From positions 372,001 through 436,000 of the forward strand of contig NZ_FVZL01000001.1 of assembly GCF_900168295.1 (NCBI RefSeq): a DNA stretch of 64,000 bases, in the 5' to 3' direction. This document shows positions 18,278 to 26,724 of the stretch, piece after piece. Both the position numbers and the translations under genes were made by a program. The notes under the pieces are model-generated. The model made no database searches, was not told where the DNA came from, and saw only the letters and a list, made by a program, of their open reading frames with translations. Position 1 is the stretch's first letter. The number at the start of each line of letters is the position of its first letter. The DNA is from Arthrobacter sp. P2b (GTDB taxonomy: Bacteria; Actinomycetota; Actinomycetes; Actinomycetales; Micrococcaceae).

Positions 18278-19783
18278 ATGACTCTTTCTCCCGCACTTTC
18301 CCCTGCCATCTCACAGGAGCGCGAAGCCGCACTCCTTGCGTCCGTTCCAACCGGCCTGTTGATTGGCGGGCAGTGGCGGGAGGCGTCCGACGGCGGCACG
18401 TTTGACGTGCACGACCCCGCCACCGGGGAGGTCCTCGCCACCCTCGCCTCCGCCACCAGCGACGATGCGGTTGCAGCGCTGGATGCAGCCGACGCCGCCC
18501 AGGCGTCCTGGGCGCGGACCGCGCCGCGGGTGCGCGCCGAGATCCTGCGCCGCGCCTTTGACCTGGTCACCGAACGCGCCGAGGACTTCGCCCTGCTCAT
18601 GACCCTGGAGATGGGCAAGCCCCTGGCCGAAGCCCGCGGCGAAGTCGCCTACGGAGCCGAATTCCTGCGCTGGTTCTCCGAGGAAACCGTCCGGGACTAC
18701 GGCCGCTACCTGACGTCGCCGGAGGGGAAGAACAAGATCCTGGTCCAGCACAAGCCCGTCGGACCCTGCCTGCTCATCACCCCGTGGAACTTCCCCCTGG
18801 CCATGGCCACCCGCAAAGTAGCCCCCGCCGTCGCGGCCGGGTGCACCATGGTCCTCAAACCCGCCAAACTTACACCCCTCACGGCGCAGTACTTCGCCCA
18901 GACCATGCTCGACGCCGGCCTGCCGCCCGGCGTCCTGAACGTCGTCGCCTCCTCCTCCGCTTCCGGGATCTCCGGGCCGCTGCTGAAGGACTCCCGCCTC
19001 CGGAAAGTGAGCTTCACCGGGTCCACCCCGGTCGGCAAACGCCTCATGGCCGACGCCGCGCAAAACGTGCTGCGGACCTCGATGGAACTCGGCGGGAACG
19101 CCCCGTTCATCGTGTTCGAAGACGCCGACCTGGACAAAGCTGTCGAAGGCGCGATGGCTGCGAAGATGCGGAACATGGGCGAAGCCTGCACCGCCGCCAA
19201 CCGCTTCCTCGTCCACGAAACCGTCGCGCAGGAATTCACCCGCAAGTTCGCCGCCGCCATGGGCGCCCTGACCACCGGGCGCGGCACCGATGCCGCCACC
19301 CAGGTCGGCCCGCTCATCGACGCCGGGGCCAGGGATGATGTGCACGCCCTAGTAAGTGCCGCCGTCGACGCCGGCGCCACCGCAATCACCGGCGGAGCCC
19401 CCGTGGACGGGCCAGGCTACTTCTACCAGCCCACCGTCCTCGGTGGCGTTCCGAACGATGCAGCAATTCTGCGCCAGGAAATCTTCGGCCCCGTCGCACC
19501 CGTCACCACCTTCACCACCGAAGAAGACGCCATCCGGCTGGCCAACGCCACCGAATACGGCCTCGCCTCCTACCTCTACAGCCGCGACTTCAACCGGCTC
19601 CTGCGCGTAGCCGAACAGATCGAATTCGGCATGGTCGGCTTCAACGCCGGCGTCATCTCCAACGCCGCAGCACCCTTCGGCGGCGTCAAGCAATCCGGCC
19701 TCGGCCGCGAAGGCGGCACCGAAGGCATCGCCGAATACACCACCACCCAATACATCGGCATCGCCGACCCCTACGCGGGCTGA
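18278..19783 (+). CDS. gabD: succinate-semialdehyde dehydrogenase (NAD(P)+)
   Basis: A 501-residue aldehyde dehydrogenase that oxidises the succinate semialdehyde released by HpaI, feeding succinate into the TCA cycle. Catalytic Glu270 (MELGGNAPFIVF) and Cys304 (GEACTAANRF) are present, as is the cofactor segment ITPWNFPLAMATRKVAPA. The GabD-type stretch LMTLEMGKPLAEARGEVAYGAEF supports the substrate. ATG 18278 with TAGGAG 5 bp upstream is chosen over a GTG at 18209 that lies inside the repeat. A hairpin follows the stop. Confidence 0.9.
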   Translation: MTLSPALSPAISQEREAALLASVPTGLLIGGQWREASDGGTFDVHDPATGEVLATLASATSDDAVAALDAADAAQASWARTAPRVRAEILRRAFDLVTERAEDFALLMTLEMGKPLAEARGEVAYGAEFLRWFSEETVRDYGRYLTSPEGKNKILVQHKPVGPCLLITPWNFPLAMATRKVAPAVAAGCTMVLKPAKLTPLTAQYFAQTMLDAGLPPGVLNVVASSSASGISGPLLKDSRLRKVSFTGSTPVGKRLMADAAQNVLRTSMELGGNAPFIVFEDADLDKAVEGAMAAKMRNMGEACTAANRFLVHETVAQEFTRKFAAAMGALTTGRGTDAATQVGPLIDAGARDDVHALVSAAVDAGATAITGGAPVDGPGYFYQPTVLGGVPNDAAILRQEIFGPVAPVTTFTTEEDAIRLANATEYGLASYLYSRDFNRLLRVAEQIEFGMVGFNAGVISNAAAPFGGVKQSGLGREGGTEGIAEYTTTQYIGIADPYAG

Positions 19784-19787
19784 CTCC

Positions 19788-19836
19788 CCTGCCCGCATAC
19801 CTCGGGCTCTGGCGATCCCCGAGGTGTGCGGGCAGG
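19788..19836. terminator. 19-bp hairpin at the end of the homoprotocatechuate operon
   Basis: Arms 19788-19806 and 19818-19836 (CCTGCCCGCA... / ...TGCGGGCAGG) pair with one G-T and an 11-nt loop, starting 4 bp after the gabD stop. There is no T-run, so termination efficiency is uncertain. Confidence 0.65.
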
Positions 19837-19844
19837 ATGGACGG

Positions 19845-20675
19845 ATGGCGCAGCACCTGGACATTCCGCCGTACTTTTACGGCGAGCTGATCAGGACCAC
19901 GGCCCGGGTGGTCACCTGGAATGTGTGGGGGCTGTACGGCCCCTGGCAGGAGCGTGAAGCGGCGATAACTTCCACACTGCTGGAGGCAAGGCCGGATCTT
20001 CTTGTGTTGACGGAGTCCTGGGCAAAAGGTGACGACAGCCAGTCCGCAAGGCTGGCCGATCCCCTGGGGCTGCCGTACCACGCCTTTAGCGGGGTTCCTG
20101 CGCAGGAGGACGAATCAGCCCTCTCCGGCGTTGCTGTCTTGTCCAGATGGCCGATTGCCGATGCTGCCGGCTTCAGCTTTGGTGCGTTGCGGGTGCAGTA
20201 CGTCCGGGTTGATGGCCCGCGTGGACCGCTCCAGGTGTACGGAGTGGTCATGGACGCCTGGTGGCTGGACGAGAGCCAGGCACGGCAGGATGCGGTCCGC
20301 GGACTGATCGCCCACCTGCACGCGGAACAGGATGAGCGGACTCCCCTGGCCGTCTGCGGAGACTTTAACGCCGACCCCGACAGCGATGAAATGCGCCTCA
20401 TGACGGGCCGTGCGGCAGCGCCGGTGCCTGGTTTGTCCTTCTACGATGCCTGGGAAGTGGCGGCACCGGGCATAGCGGGCAGCACGTGGTCCAATGCCAA
20501 TCCGTGGGCAGTACAGCTCTTGTGGCCGGACCGGCGGATCGACTACGTCTTCACCGCCGCACCACGGAGAGGCGGAGCCGGACATCCGAGGGCAGCCGCC
20601 CTGCTTGGCACCACCCCTGTGGCCGGCACGTTTCCGTCAGACCACTACGCCCTGCAGACTGATATTCGTTACTGA
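19845..20675 (+). CDS. endonuclease/exonuclease/phosphatase (EEP) family hydrolase
   Basis: A 276-residue DNase-I-fold protein: VVTWNVWGLYGPWQERE at the N-terminus, then LLVLTESW with a metal-binding Glu, CGDFNADPDSDEM, RRIDYVFT and SDHYALQTDI. These are the metal and phosphate sites of the superfamily, which includes nucleases, sphingomyelinases and inositol phosphatases. There is no signal peptide, so it is cytoplasmic. The ATG at 19845 is preferred to a GTG at 19824 that lies in the terminator hairpin. CAGGAT sits 6 bp before the ATG, close to the leaderless pattern seen elsewhere here. Substrate unknown. Confidence 0.8.
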   Translation: MAQHLDIPPYFYGELIRTTARVVTWNVWGLYGPWQEREAAITSTLLEARPDLLVLTESWAKGDDSQSARLADPLGLPYHAFSGVPAQEDESALSGVAVLSRWPIADAAGFSFGALRVQYVRVDGPRGPLQVYGVVMDAWWLDESQARQDAVRGLIAHLHAEQDERTPLAVCGDFNADPDSDEMRLMTGRAAAPVPGLSFYDAWEVAAPGIAGSTWSNANPWAVQLLWPDRRIDYVFTAAPRRGGAGHPRAAALLGTTPVAGTFPSDHYALQTDIRY

Positions 20676-20686
20676 GCACTAAAGTT

Positions 20687-20718
20687 TGTTCAGCATATTA
20701 GCCATCAGCCAGTATAGT
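20687..20718 (+). promoter_or_regulatory. IclR-like site and leaderless promoter of the hydroxyacid block
   Basis: TGTTCA-GCATAT-TAGCCA (20687-20704) shares TGTTCAGCATA with the site before the transporter at 23538. A -10 TATAGT (20713-20718) lies exactly 6 nt before ATG 20725, so the transcript probably begins at the start codon. The TGTTCA half-site covers the -35 region. Confidence 0.55.
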
Positions 20719-20724
20719 GAACGG

Positions 20725-21777
20725 ATGACCTCCTCTCTTACAGTCGCGATCGCCGTACCCCTCGAAGCAGAGCTGGTGGAGCAGATCCGCGCCGTCGACC
20801 CCTCCGTCACCGTTCGCTACGAACCGGAGCTCCTCCCGCCGGAGCGGTTCCCCGCAGACCACTCCGGCGACCCGGCGTTCAAGCGCACGCCAGGCCAGGA
20901 AGAGCGCTACTGGTCCATGCTCAACAGCGCGCAGGTGCTGTACGGCTTCCCCAATGAAAGCCCTGCCGGCCTTGCCCGCATCGCCCGCGAGAATCCCCAC
21001 CTGCAGTGGATCCATGCAATGGCAGCAGGGGCGGGCGGGGCCGTCAAGGCATCAGGCCTAGACCAGGAGGCCCTGCAGAAGTTCAAGATCACCACATCGG
21101 CAGGCGTCCACGCGCTGCCCCTCGCCGAGTTCGCAGCGCTGGGGATCCTCAACGGCTTCAAGCGGAGCGCGGAACTGGCCCAGGATCAGGCCGCCAAGGT
21201 CTGGCCGGAACTCCGGATTCCCACCCGCCTCGTCAACGGCTCCATGCTGGTGGTCACGGGACTGGGCGAGATCGGGCTGGAGACTGCACGGATTGCCAGG
21301 GCTCTGGGAATGAAGGTCAGCGGGACCAAACGCTCAGTGGAACACATTGACGGCATCGACCACGTGGTGGACAACGCCGGCCTTTCGGGCCTCCTTGCCA
21401 CGGCCGATGCGGTGGTCAATACGCTGCCCGGCACGGCATTCACCGAGAGGCTCTTCAACCGGGAAGCCTTCGCCGCCATGAAGCCCGGGACGGTCTTCAT
21501 CAATGTGGGCCGCGGCACCGTTGTTGACGAGGAAGCACTCCTGGAAGCCCTGGACAACGGCCAGGTCAGTTACGCCTGCCTGGACGTTTTCGCCGTCGAA
21601 CCCCTCCCCCAGGACAGCCCCCTGTGGGAGCACCCCAGGGTGATGGTTTCCCCGCACACCTCCGCCCTCAGCGCCGCTGAGAATCGCCTCATTACCGAAC
21701 GCTTCTGCAGCAACCTGCAGATCTTCCTCGACGGCGGCGACCTCCCCCACCTCGTGGACACGGTCCACTTCTACTAG
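20725..21777 (+). CDS. D-2-hydroxyacid dehydrogenase (NAD(P)-dependent)
   Basis: A 350-residue oxidoreductase of the D-isomer-specific 2-hydroxyacid family. The nucleotide fold has VVTGLGEIGLETARIARALG (about residues 174-193). The catalytic trio is Arg263 (INVGRGTVV), Glu292 (DVFAVEPLP) and His311 (SPHTSA). The first 100 residues are divergent and give no clue to the substrate. ATG 20725 is preferred to the upstream frame start, which lies in promoter sequence. It is first in a block with sugar-acid dehydrogenases, so it may reduce or oxidise a 2-keto/2-hydroxy sugar acid. Confidence 0.85.
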   Translation: MTSSLTVAIAVPLEAELVEQIRAVDPSVTVRYEPELLPPERFPADHSGDPAFKRTPGQEERYWSMLNSAQVLYGFPNESPAGLARIARENPHLQWIHAMAAGAGGAVKASGLDQEALQKFKITTSAGVHALPLAEFAALGILNGFKRSAELAQDQAAKVWPELRIPTRLVNGSMLVVTGLGEIGLETARIARALGMKVSGTKRSVEHIDGIDHVVDNAGLSGLLATADAVVNTLPGTAFTERLFNREAFAAMKPGTVFINVGRGTVVDEEALLEALDNGQVSYACLDVFAVEPLPQDSPLWEHPRVMVSPHTSALSAAENRLITERFCSNLQIFLDGGDLPHLVDTVHFY

Positions 21778-21809
21778 GCCCGCCGACCCGAAGCACGATC
21801 AGGAGATCC

Positions 21810-22547
21810 ATGCGCATCGCACGAATCAAGACAGAAGAGGGCGCCCGGCACGCAGTGGAACGGGACGGGACATGGCACCACATTGTTGACCCGTTCGCGG
21901 AACCCCTCAGCTACACGGGGCACACCACCCCGGACACCGACGCCGTGTTCCTCGCCCCGGTCCGGCCCGCCGTGGTGCTCGGAATCGGACACAACCGGAC
22001 GCTGAACGACCATCCGCTGCCCATCCAGGCCTGGCATAAGTCGGTGCATACCCTCGCCGATCCCGGCGACCCGGTAGTCGCCGCCCGGGACCGCGGCACG
22101 GTCAACGTGGAAGGCGAACTCGCGGTGGTCATCGGGAAGCAAGCAAAGGAACTGACGCCCGGCAATGCGCTGGAGCACGTCCTCGGCTATACCTGCGTCA
22201 ATGACGTGACCAACGTGGACCAGGGCCTGGTGGATGAACGGAATTTCCAGGGCAAGGCCGGCGTGAATTACACGCCCCTTGGCCCGTGGATAGAAACAGA
22301 CATCCCGGATCCGGACCGCGTGGGCATTGATGTGATCGTCAACGGGGCAGCCCAGGCCAACTCCGGGACGTACAACCTGCCTTCCTCAGTGGTGGAGTGC
22401 CTCGTGTACGTCACGTCCTGGCTGACCCTTGAACCCGGTGACGTGCTCATGACGGGGGCTCCCGGGACGGCAGTGGCCGTTCAGCCGGGCGACCACGTGG
22501 AAATTGTGGTGGAGCGGATCGGGAGCCTGTCCAACAGGATCTCCTGA
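21810..22547 (+). CDS. fumarylacetoacetate hydrolase (FAH) family protein
   Basis: A 245-residue single-domain FAH protein: VLGIGHNRTLNDH, then NVEGELAVVIGKQAKEL with the metal-binding Glu residues, VNDVTNVDQG and VLMTGAPGTAVAVQPGD at the C-terminus. Members are hydrolases, decarboxylases or keto-sugar-acid lyases acting next to a C-C bond. AGGAG lies 5 bp before the ATG and the gene follows the 2-hydroxyacid dehydrogenase by 32 bp. In this context a 2,4-diketo- or 2-keto-3-deoxy-acid substrate is plausible. It could also supply the missing isomerase step of the aromatic pathway upstream; that is speculation. Confidence 0.85.
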   Translation: MRIARIKTEEGARHAVERDGTWHHIVDPFAEPLSYTGHTTPDTDAVFLAPVRPAVVLGIGHNRTLNDHPLPIQAWHKSVHTLADPGDPVVAARDRGTVNVEGELAVVIGKQAKELTPGNALEHVLGYTCVNDVTNVDQGLVDERNFQGKAGVNYTPLGPWIETDIPDPDRVGIDVIVNGAAQANSGTYNLPSSVVECLVYVTSWLTLEPGDVLMTGAPGTAVAVQPGDHVEIVVERIGSLSNRIS

Positions 22548-22603
22548 CCCTGCCCGCCGCCTTCGGGGAAACGCACGGCTTCGGCGCGATAAGAAGCGCC
22601 CTC

Positions 22604-22635
22604 TATGATGGATGGTGTTCAGTCACATGAACACC
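22604..22635 (+). promoter_or_regulatory. -10 and perfect inverted-repeat operator before the IclR gene
   Basis: A -10 TATGAT (22604-22609) is followed at the expected transcript start by TGTTCA-GTCACA-TGAACA; with one more GG/CC pair each side the arms are 8 bp and perfect (22614-22621, 22628-22635). A palindrome on the start point before a regulator gene suggests autorepression. Confidence 0.7.
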
Positions 22636-22668
22636 GCTCGTCCTGCCGCGGCAACCCGAAGGAGAATC

Positions 22669-23466
22669 ATGGCCGATTCCCGCAACCCCGGTCCATCAGA
22701 CAACCAGGGCACCACTTCCCCCGCCCCCGCCGTGACGCGGGCGGCTGCCGTCCTGGATGCGCTGGCCTCCTCCGCCACCGGCCGCCTCACGCTCAGTGAC
22801 CTCTCGCGGGAAGTAGGCATTCCCAAATCGTCGACGTCCAACCTGCTGCTGGCACTGGAGGAAGCCCGGCTCATCAGCCGCCAGGGCAGCGAGTTCACCC
22901 TGGGCCGCAAGCTCGTGGAGCTCGGCGCGGCCTACCTTGGCCGCCTGGACGAAGTGCAGGAGTTCTACGGCTACTGCGAGCAGGCCCCGGTCCTCTCCGG
23001 CGAGACAGTCCGCATCGCCATGCTCGACGGCTTGAACGTCATCTACCTCGCCAGGTACGAGGGACATCCAGCGGTGCGCCTGACGTCGAATATCGGCGAC
23101 AAAATGCCGGTTTCGCTCTGCGCCGTGGGCAAGGCGCTGATCGCGCGGCTGCATGACCATGACATCGAGGAACTCTTCCCCGATGACGCCGAACTGCCCG
23201 TGCTGACGCCGAAGTCGCTGCGCACGGGAGCGGAATTCAAGGCGCAGCTGCAGACCATCCGCGAACAGGGCTACGCCTTCGAGGACGAGGAGTCCACCAC
23301 GGGCGTGGTTTGCCTTGCCGTTTCCGTCCCCACCCGGGGAGCCCACGGCCCCAGCCTCGGCCTGTCCGTGACGGCCCTCAAAGCCACCTACACCCCGGAG
23401 CAGGGCGCCCAGATGGTCAAGGAACTCCAGGAGTTGGCCCACTCGCTGGGCAATCCCATGGGCTGA
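22669..23466 (+). CDS. IclR-family transcriptional regulator
   Basis: A 265-residue regulator. After a polar leader, the winged HTH (about residues 20-85) shows AAAVLDALASSATGRLTLSDLSREVGIPKSSTSNLLLALE. The effector domain has RYEGHPAVRLTSNIGDKMPVSLCAVGKALIARL and an IclR-like C-terminal part in which STTGVVCLAVSVPTRG replaces the usual G(V/I)xxxAAPV. ATG 22669 with GAAGGAG is preferred to the ATG at 22612, which lies inside the operator. It sits mid-block and probably controls the neighbouring dehydrogenases and transporter through the TGTTCA sites. Confidence 0.9.
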   Translation: MADSRNPGPSDNQGTTSPAPAVTRAAAVLDALASSATGRLTLSDLSREVGIPKSSTSNLLLALEEARLISRQGSEFTLGRKLVELGAAYLGRLDEVQEFYGYCEQAPVLSGETVRIAMLDGLNVIYLARYEGHPAVRLTSNIGDKMPVSLCAVGKALIARLHDHDIEELFPDDAELPVLTPKSLRTGAEFKAQLQTIREQGYAFEDEESTTGVVCLAVSVPTRGAHGPSLGLSVTALKATYTPEQGAQMVKELQELAHSLGNPMG

Positions 23467-23518
23467 CCCCGCCCGCCGCGGCGGTTTTTCCGGTCACAAA
23501 ATCCACACCGTTGCCCTT

Positions 23519-23555
23519 TGTTCAACTTGCTGTATTGTGTTCAGCATAGTGATCG
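23519..23555 (+). promoter_or_regulatory. IclR-like sites before the MHS transporter
   Basis: TGTTCA occurs at 23519-23524 and again at 23538-23543, the latter in TGTTCA-GCATAG-TGATCG (23538-23555). It matches the perfect site at 22616 in the first half and in TGA of the second, with the same 6-bp spacing. The 71-bp leader to the GTG start follows. Confidence 0.55.
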
Positions 23556-23626
23556 ACGCAACAGGGTGTCGTTGCTATCCCACCACCAGGCCAACGTGGG
23601 CCTGGAGTGCGTTTAAGGGAGTTACT

Positions 23627-24976
23627 GTGACAACTCGTACTAAATCACCGCAGACTGAGGCGGGCGGCGCCGTCGTCGAACCGGAACAGCTGCGAAGGGC
23701 AACTCTTGCCAGCTCCGTGGGGTCAGCCCTCGAATACTACGATTTCTACATCTACGGCCTGGCGTCAGCGCTGATCTTCGGCCCCCTGTTCTTCTCCCCG
23801 CTGGGTGAAAGCGGCGCCGTCATCGCCTCCTTCGCAACCTACGGCGTCGGCTTTGCCGCAAGGCCGTTCGGCGGCGTGGTCTTTGGCTACATCGGCGACC
23901 GCTTCGGCCGGAAGATGGTGCTGATCCTCACCATCGGCCTGATGGGACTGGCAAGCTTCGCCATCGGCCTCCTGCCCACCTTTGAACAGGCAGGAATGCT
24001 CGGAGCGGTCCTGCTGGTGGCCCTGCGCATCCTCCAGGGATTGGGCGCCGGCGCCGAACAGGCGGGTGCAACCACGCTGATCTCGGAGGTGGCTCCGCGA
24101 AGCCGCCGGGGTTTCTTCGCCTCGCTGCCTTTCGTGGGCATCCAGCTCGGCACCCTGCTCGGCGCGGGCACGTTCGCCCTGATGGCCCTCGCAGACAAGG
24201 AGGTCCTGCAGGGCTGGCTCTGGCGGGTGCCCTTCCTGGCAAGCGTCATCCTCATCGTCATCGCCGTCTTCATCCGGCTCCGGCTCAAGGAAACCCCGGT
24301 GTTCCAGGAGCTTGAAAAGCACAAGGCCGTGGTGAAGAACCCGGTGGGCCAGATCTGGAAGCACTCCAAGAAGAACGTGCTTGTCGGCATCGGCCTGCGG
24401 ATGGGTGAGAACGGCAATTCGTCGGTCTACTCGGCGCTGCTGGTCTCGTTCATCAGCCTTCCGGCCGGCGTCTTCCCGGGAGACAAGTTCATTGGCCCCA
24501 CCGGCCTGCTGATCGCCGCTGGCTGCGCGGCAGTCATGGTGGTCACCTTCGGCGCCCTGTCCGACCGCTTCGGCCGGGTCCCCGTCTACCGTTACGGCGC
24601 CCTCTTCCAAGCCCTCATTGCGCTGCCGGCGTTCTACCTGGTCACCCTGGGCAACCCTGCCCTGGTGTGGGCAGTCATGGTGGTGGGCATTGCCCTGGGC
24701 GTGCAGTCAATGCTCGGCCCGCAGTGTGCCCTGCTTCCCGAGCTCTTCGGTTCCCAGCACCGGTTCACCGGTGTGGCCCTGAGCCGCGAACTTTCGGCGG
24801 TCTTGGCCGGCGGCTTCGCCCCGATGATCGGCGTTGCCCTGCTTGCCGCAACCAACCACTCCTGGCTTGTTCCCGCGCTGTACTCGCTGGTCCTGGCAAC
24901 AATCTCCTTCATCACCACGTTCTTCACGCCGGAGACGAACGGGCGCGACCTGGTGCTCGTGGAGGACGCAAGGTAG
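23627..24976 (+). CDS. MFS transporter, MHS family (organic/sugar-acid uptake)
   Basis: A 449-residue, 12-segment proton symporter: SVGSALEYYDFYIYGLASAL, RPFGGVVFGYIGDRFGRKMVL and LSDRFGRVPVYRYG mark the MHS group (shikimate/alpha-ketoglutarate/proline type). The frame opens at 23537, but that sits in the operator; GTG 23627 with AAGGGAG 5 bp upstream is the better start. The next gene begins directly after its stop. The block context suggests it imports the acid that the downstream dehydrogenases use. Confidence 0.87.
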   Translation: MTTRTKSPQTEAGGAVVEPEQLRRATLASSVGSALEYYDFYIYGLASALIFGPLFFSPLGESGAVIASFATYGVGFAARPFGGVVFGYIGDRFGRKMVLILTIGLMGLASFAIGLLPTFEQAGMLGAVLLVALRILQGLGAGAEQAGATTLISEVAPRSRRGFFASLPFVGIQLGTLLGAGTFALMALADKEVLQGWLWRVPFLASVILIVIAVFIRLRLKETPVFQELEKHKAVVKNPVGQIWKHSKKNVLVGIGLRMGENGNSSVYSALLVSFISLPAGVFPGDKFIGPTGLLIAAGCAAVMVVTFGALSDRFGRVPVYRYGALFQALIALPAFYLVTLGNPALVWAVMVVGIALGVQSMLGPQCALLPELFGSQHRFTGVALSRELSAVLAGGFAPMIGVALLAATNHSWLVPALYSLVLATISFITTFFTPETNGRDLVLVEDAR

Positions 24977-25957
24977 ATGAACCCCGCCAACACCTCCGCC
25001 GCTCCCACTGCCCCGGTTGATCCATCCCGCCAGCGTGCCGGCTTCGTCGGGCTGGGGCTGATGGGCGCCCCGATGGCCGCAAATCTGGTGAAAGCCGGGT
25101 GGTCCGTCACGGGGTGGAACCGCTCGCCGTCGGCAGTTGAGGACCTCGTCCGGCTGGGCGGGTCCGCCGCCGCAATGGTGGAAGACCTTCGAAACGAACC
25201 GGTGATCATCTTCATGCTCCCGGATCTGCCCTACATCGAAGAGGCTGCGGCCGGGCTGCTCGACGCGTGGCGGTCCTCGCCGCCCGAACCCGGAACGCTG
25301 GTGGTGGTGATGAGCAGTGTTTCGCCCGTGGGCGTCCAGGCTTTCGGCCTCGCCGTGGGGGAGGCAAGCGGCGGGAACGCGGCGGTGCTTGATGCCCCCG
25401 TCAGCGGCGGCACGCAGGGTGCCCAGCAGGGGACACTGGCCATCATGGCCGGCGGCTCCGAGGAGGACTTTGGGCGGGCGCTGCCCGCGCTGCAGGCCAT
25501 GGGTACAACGGTGCGCCGGCTCGGCGGGCTGGGCGCCGGGTCCTTGGCGAAGGCATGCAACCAGCTGGTTGTGGGCACCACGACGGCGGCCCTCGCCGAA
25601 GCGGCCGGGCTTGCGGAGCGCTCAGGCATGGACGTCGAAGCCCTCTTCGATGTCTTGTCCGGCGGACTCGCGGCAAGCCGGGTGCTGGAAGTGGTGGGGC
25701 CCAGGCTGGCAGCGGAAGATTACGCACCAACCGGGCCGGCCAAGTTCATGCACAAGGACCTGTCCTTTGTGCTGGAGAGCGCCCGGAGTGTTGGCGCCGC
25801 GGTTCCAATGGCAACTGCCGGCACCGAACTCTATGCCCACCTCGTCCGGCAGGGCCTGGGGGACCTCGACCTGGCCGTGGTGCGGCAGGCCATTGCCAAC
25901 CTCAGCACCGCCTCCCGGGAGAACGCTCCGGAGACTATCAAGGAGACCGCCCAATGA
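24977..25957 (+). CDS. beta-hydroxyacid dehydrogenase family oxidoreductase (3-hydroxyisobutyrate/tartronate-semialdehyde type)
   Basis: A 326-residue NAD(P)-dependent enzyme. After an 18-residue leader comes AGFVGLGLMGAPMAANLVKAGWSVTGWNR (the family's N-terminal nucleotide fold), then DAPVSGGTQGAQQGTLAIMAGG, GAGSLAKACNQL with the catalytic Lys and KFMHKDLSFVLESA. Known relatives act on 3-hydroxyisobutyrate, tartronate semialdehyde or D-phenylserine. ATG follows the transporter TAG with no gap and the stop overlaps the next start (ATGA), so it is tightly coupled. Substrate not resolvable. Confidence 0.87.
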   Translation: MNPANTSAAPTAPVDPSRQRAGFVGLGLMGAPMAANLVKAGWSVTGWNRSPSAVEDLVRLGGSAAAMVEDLRNEPVIIFMLPDLPYIEEAAAGLLDAWRSSPPEPGTLVVVMSSVSPVGVQAFGLAVGEASGGNAAVLDAPVSGGTQGAQQGTLAIMAGGSEEDFGRALPALQAMGTTVRRLGGLGAGSLAKACNQLVVGTTTAALAEAAGLAERSGMDVEALFDVLSGGLAASRVLEVVGPRLAAEDYAPTGPAKFMHKDLSFVLESARSVGAAVPMATAGTELYAHLVRQGLGDLDLAVVRQAIANLSTASRENAPETIKETAQ

Positions 25958-26724
25958 GTCCGCTTTTTGACCTGACCGGACGTACAGCCCTCGTCACGGG
26001 ATCAAGCCGGGGCATCGGCAATGCCCTTGCCCGGGCCTTGGCCGACGCCGGCGCTACCGTGGTGCTGAACGGGGTGAACGCGGAACGGCTCAAGGCCGCG
26101 GAAGCCGCCATGGCCGCCGATTTTGCGTCCGGCCGGATCCACAGCTGCGCTTTCGACGTCACCAGTGACGCCGAAGTTGCGGACGCTGTGGCCTGGGTGG
26201 AAGACAATGTGGGTCCGCTGGAGATCCTGGTCAACAACGCCGGCATCCAGCACCGGGTGGCCATGCTGGACCTGGATGTTAAGGACTGGGAGCGGGTCAT
26301 CAGCACCGATCTCACCAGCGCGTTCCTGGTGGGAAGGGCGGCGGCCCGCTTTATGGTCCCCCGGGGCCGCGGCAAGATCATCAACATCTGTTCCGTCCAG
26401 ACCGACCTGGCCCGGCCCACCATCGCCCCCTATATCGCTGCCAAGGGCGGGCTGCGGAACCTTACCCGGGCCATGACGGCGGAATGGGCGGCCGCCGGGT
26501 TGCAGATCAATGCGCTGGCACCCGGCTATATCCATACCGAGATGACGCAGAACCTGGTGGACGACGAGCAGTTCAACTCGTGGATCCTGGGGCGAACCCC
26601 TGCCCACCGCTGGGGCACGCCGGAGGACCTTGCCGGCCCGGCGGTGTGGCTGGCCTCCAGCGGTTCGGACTTCGTGAACGGCCAGACGATCTTCGTCGAC
26701 GGCGGAATGACGGTGGTGGTCTGA
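25954..26724 (+). CDS. idnO: gluconate 5-dehydrogenase (SDR family)
   Basis: A 256-residue short-chain dehydrogenase: ALVTGSSRGIGNALARALADAG (cofactor glycine motif), NNAGIQHRVAMLDL, ICSVQTDLARPTIAPYIAAKGG with the Tyr-x3-Lys pair and LAPGYIHTEMTQNLV. NAGIQHR and the GYIHTEM stretch are characteristic of the Ga5DH/IdnO group, which reduces 5-ketogluconate to gluconate. It overlaps its neighbours by ATGA on the left and TGATG on the right. Together with the next gene it would form the two-step L-idonate to D-gluconate route. Confidence 0.88.
   Translation: MSPLFDLTGRTALVTGSSRGIGNALARALADAGATVVLNGVNAERLKAAEAAMAADFASGRIHSCAFDVTSDAEVADAVAWVEDNVGPLEILVNNAGIQHRVAMLDLDVKDWERVISTDLTSAFLVGRAAARFMVPRGRGKIINICSVQTDLARPTIAPYIAAKGGLRNLTRAMTAEWAAAGLQINALAPGYIHTEMTQNLVDDEQFNSWILGRTPAHRWGTPEDLAGPAVWLASSGSDFVNGQTIFVDGGMTVVV

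Noticed and set aside
22612..22668. Earlier ATG for the IclR gene
   Set aside because: It lies inside the perfect operator and has no ribosome site; ATG 22669 has GAAGGAG.
23537..23626. Earlier GTG for the MHS transporter
   Set aside because: It falls within an IclR-like half-site; GTG 23627 has AAGGGAG at good spacing.
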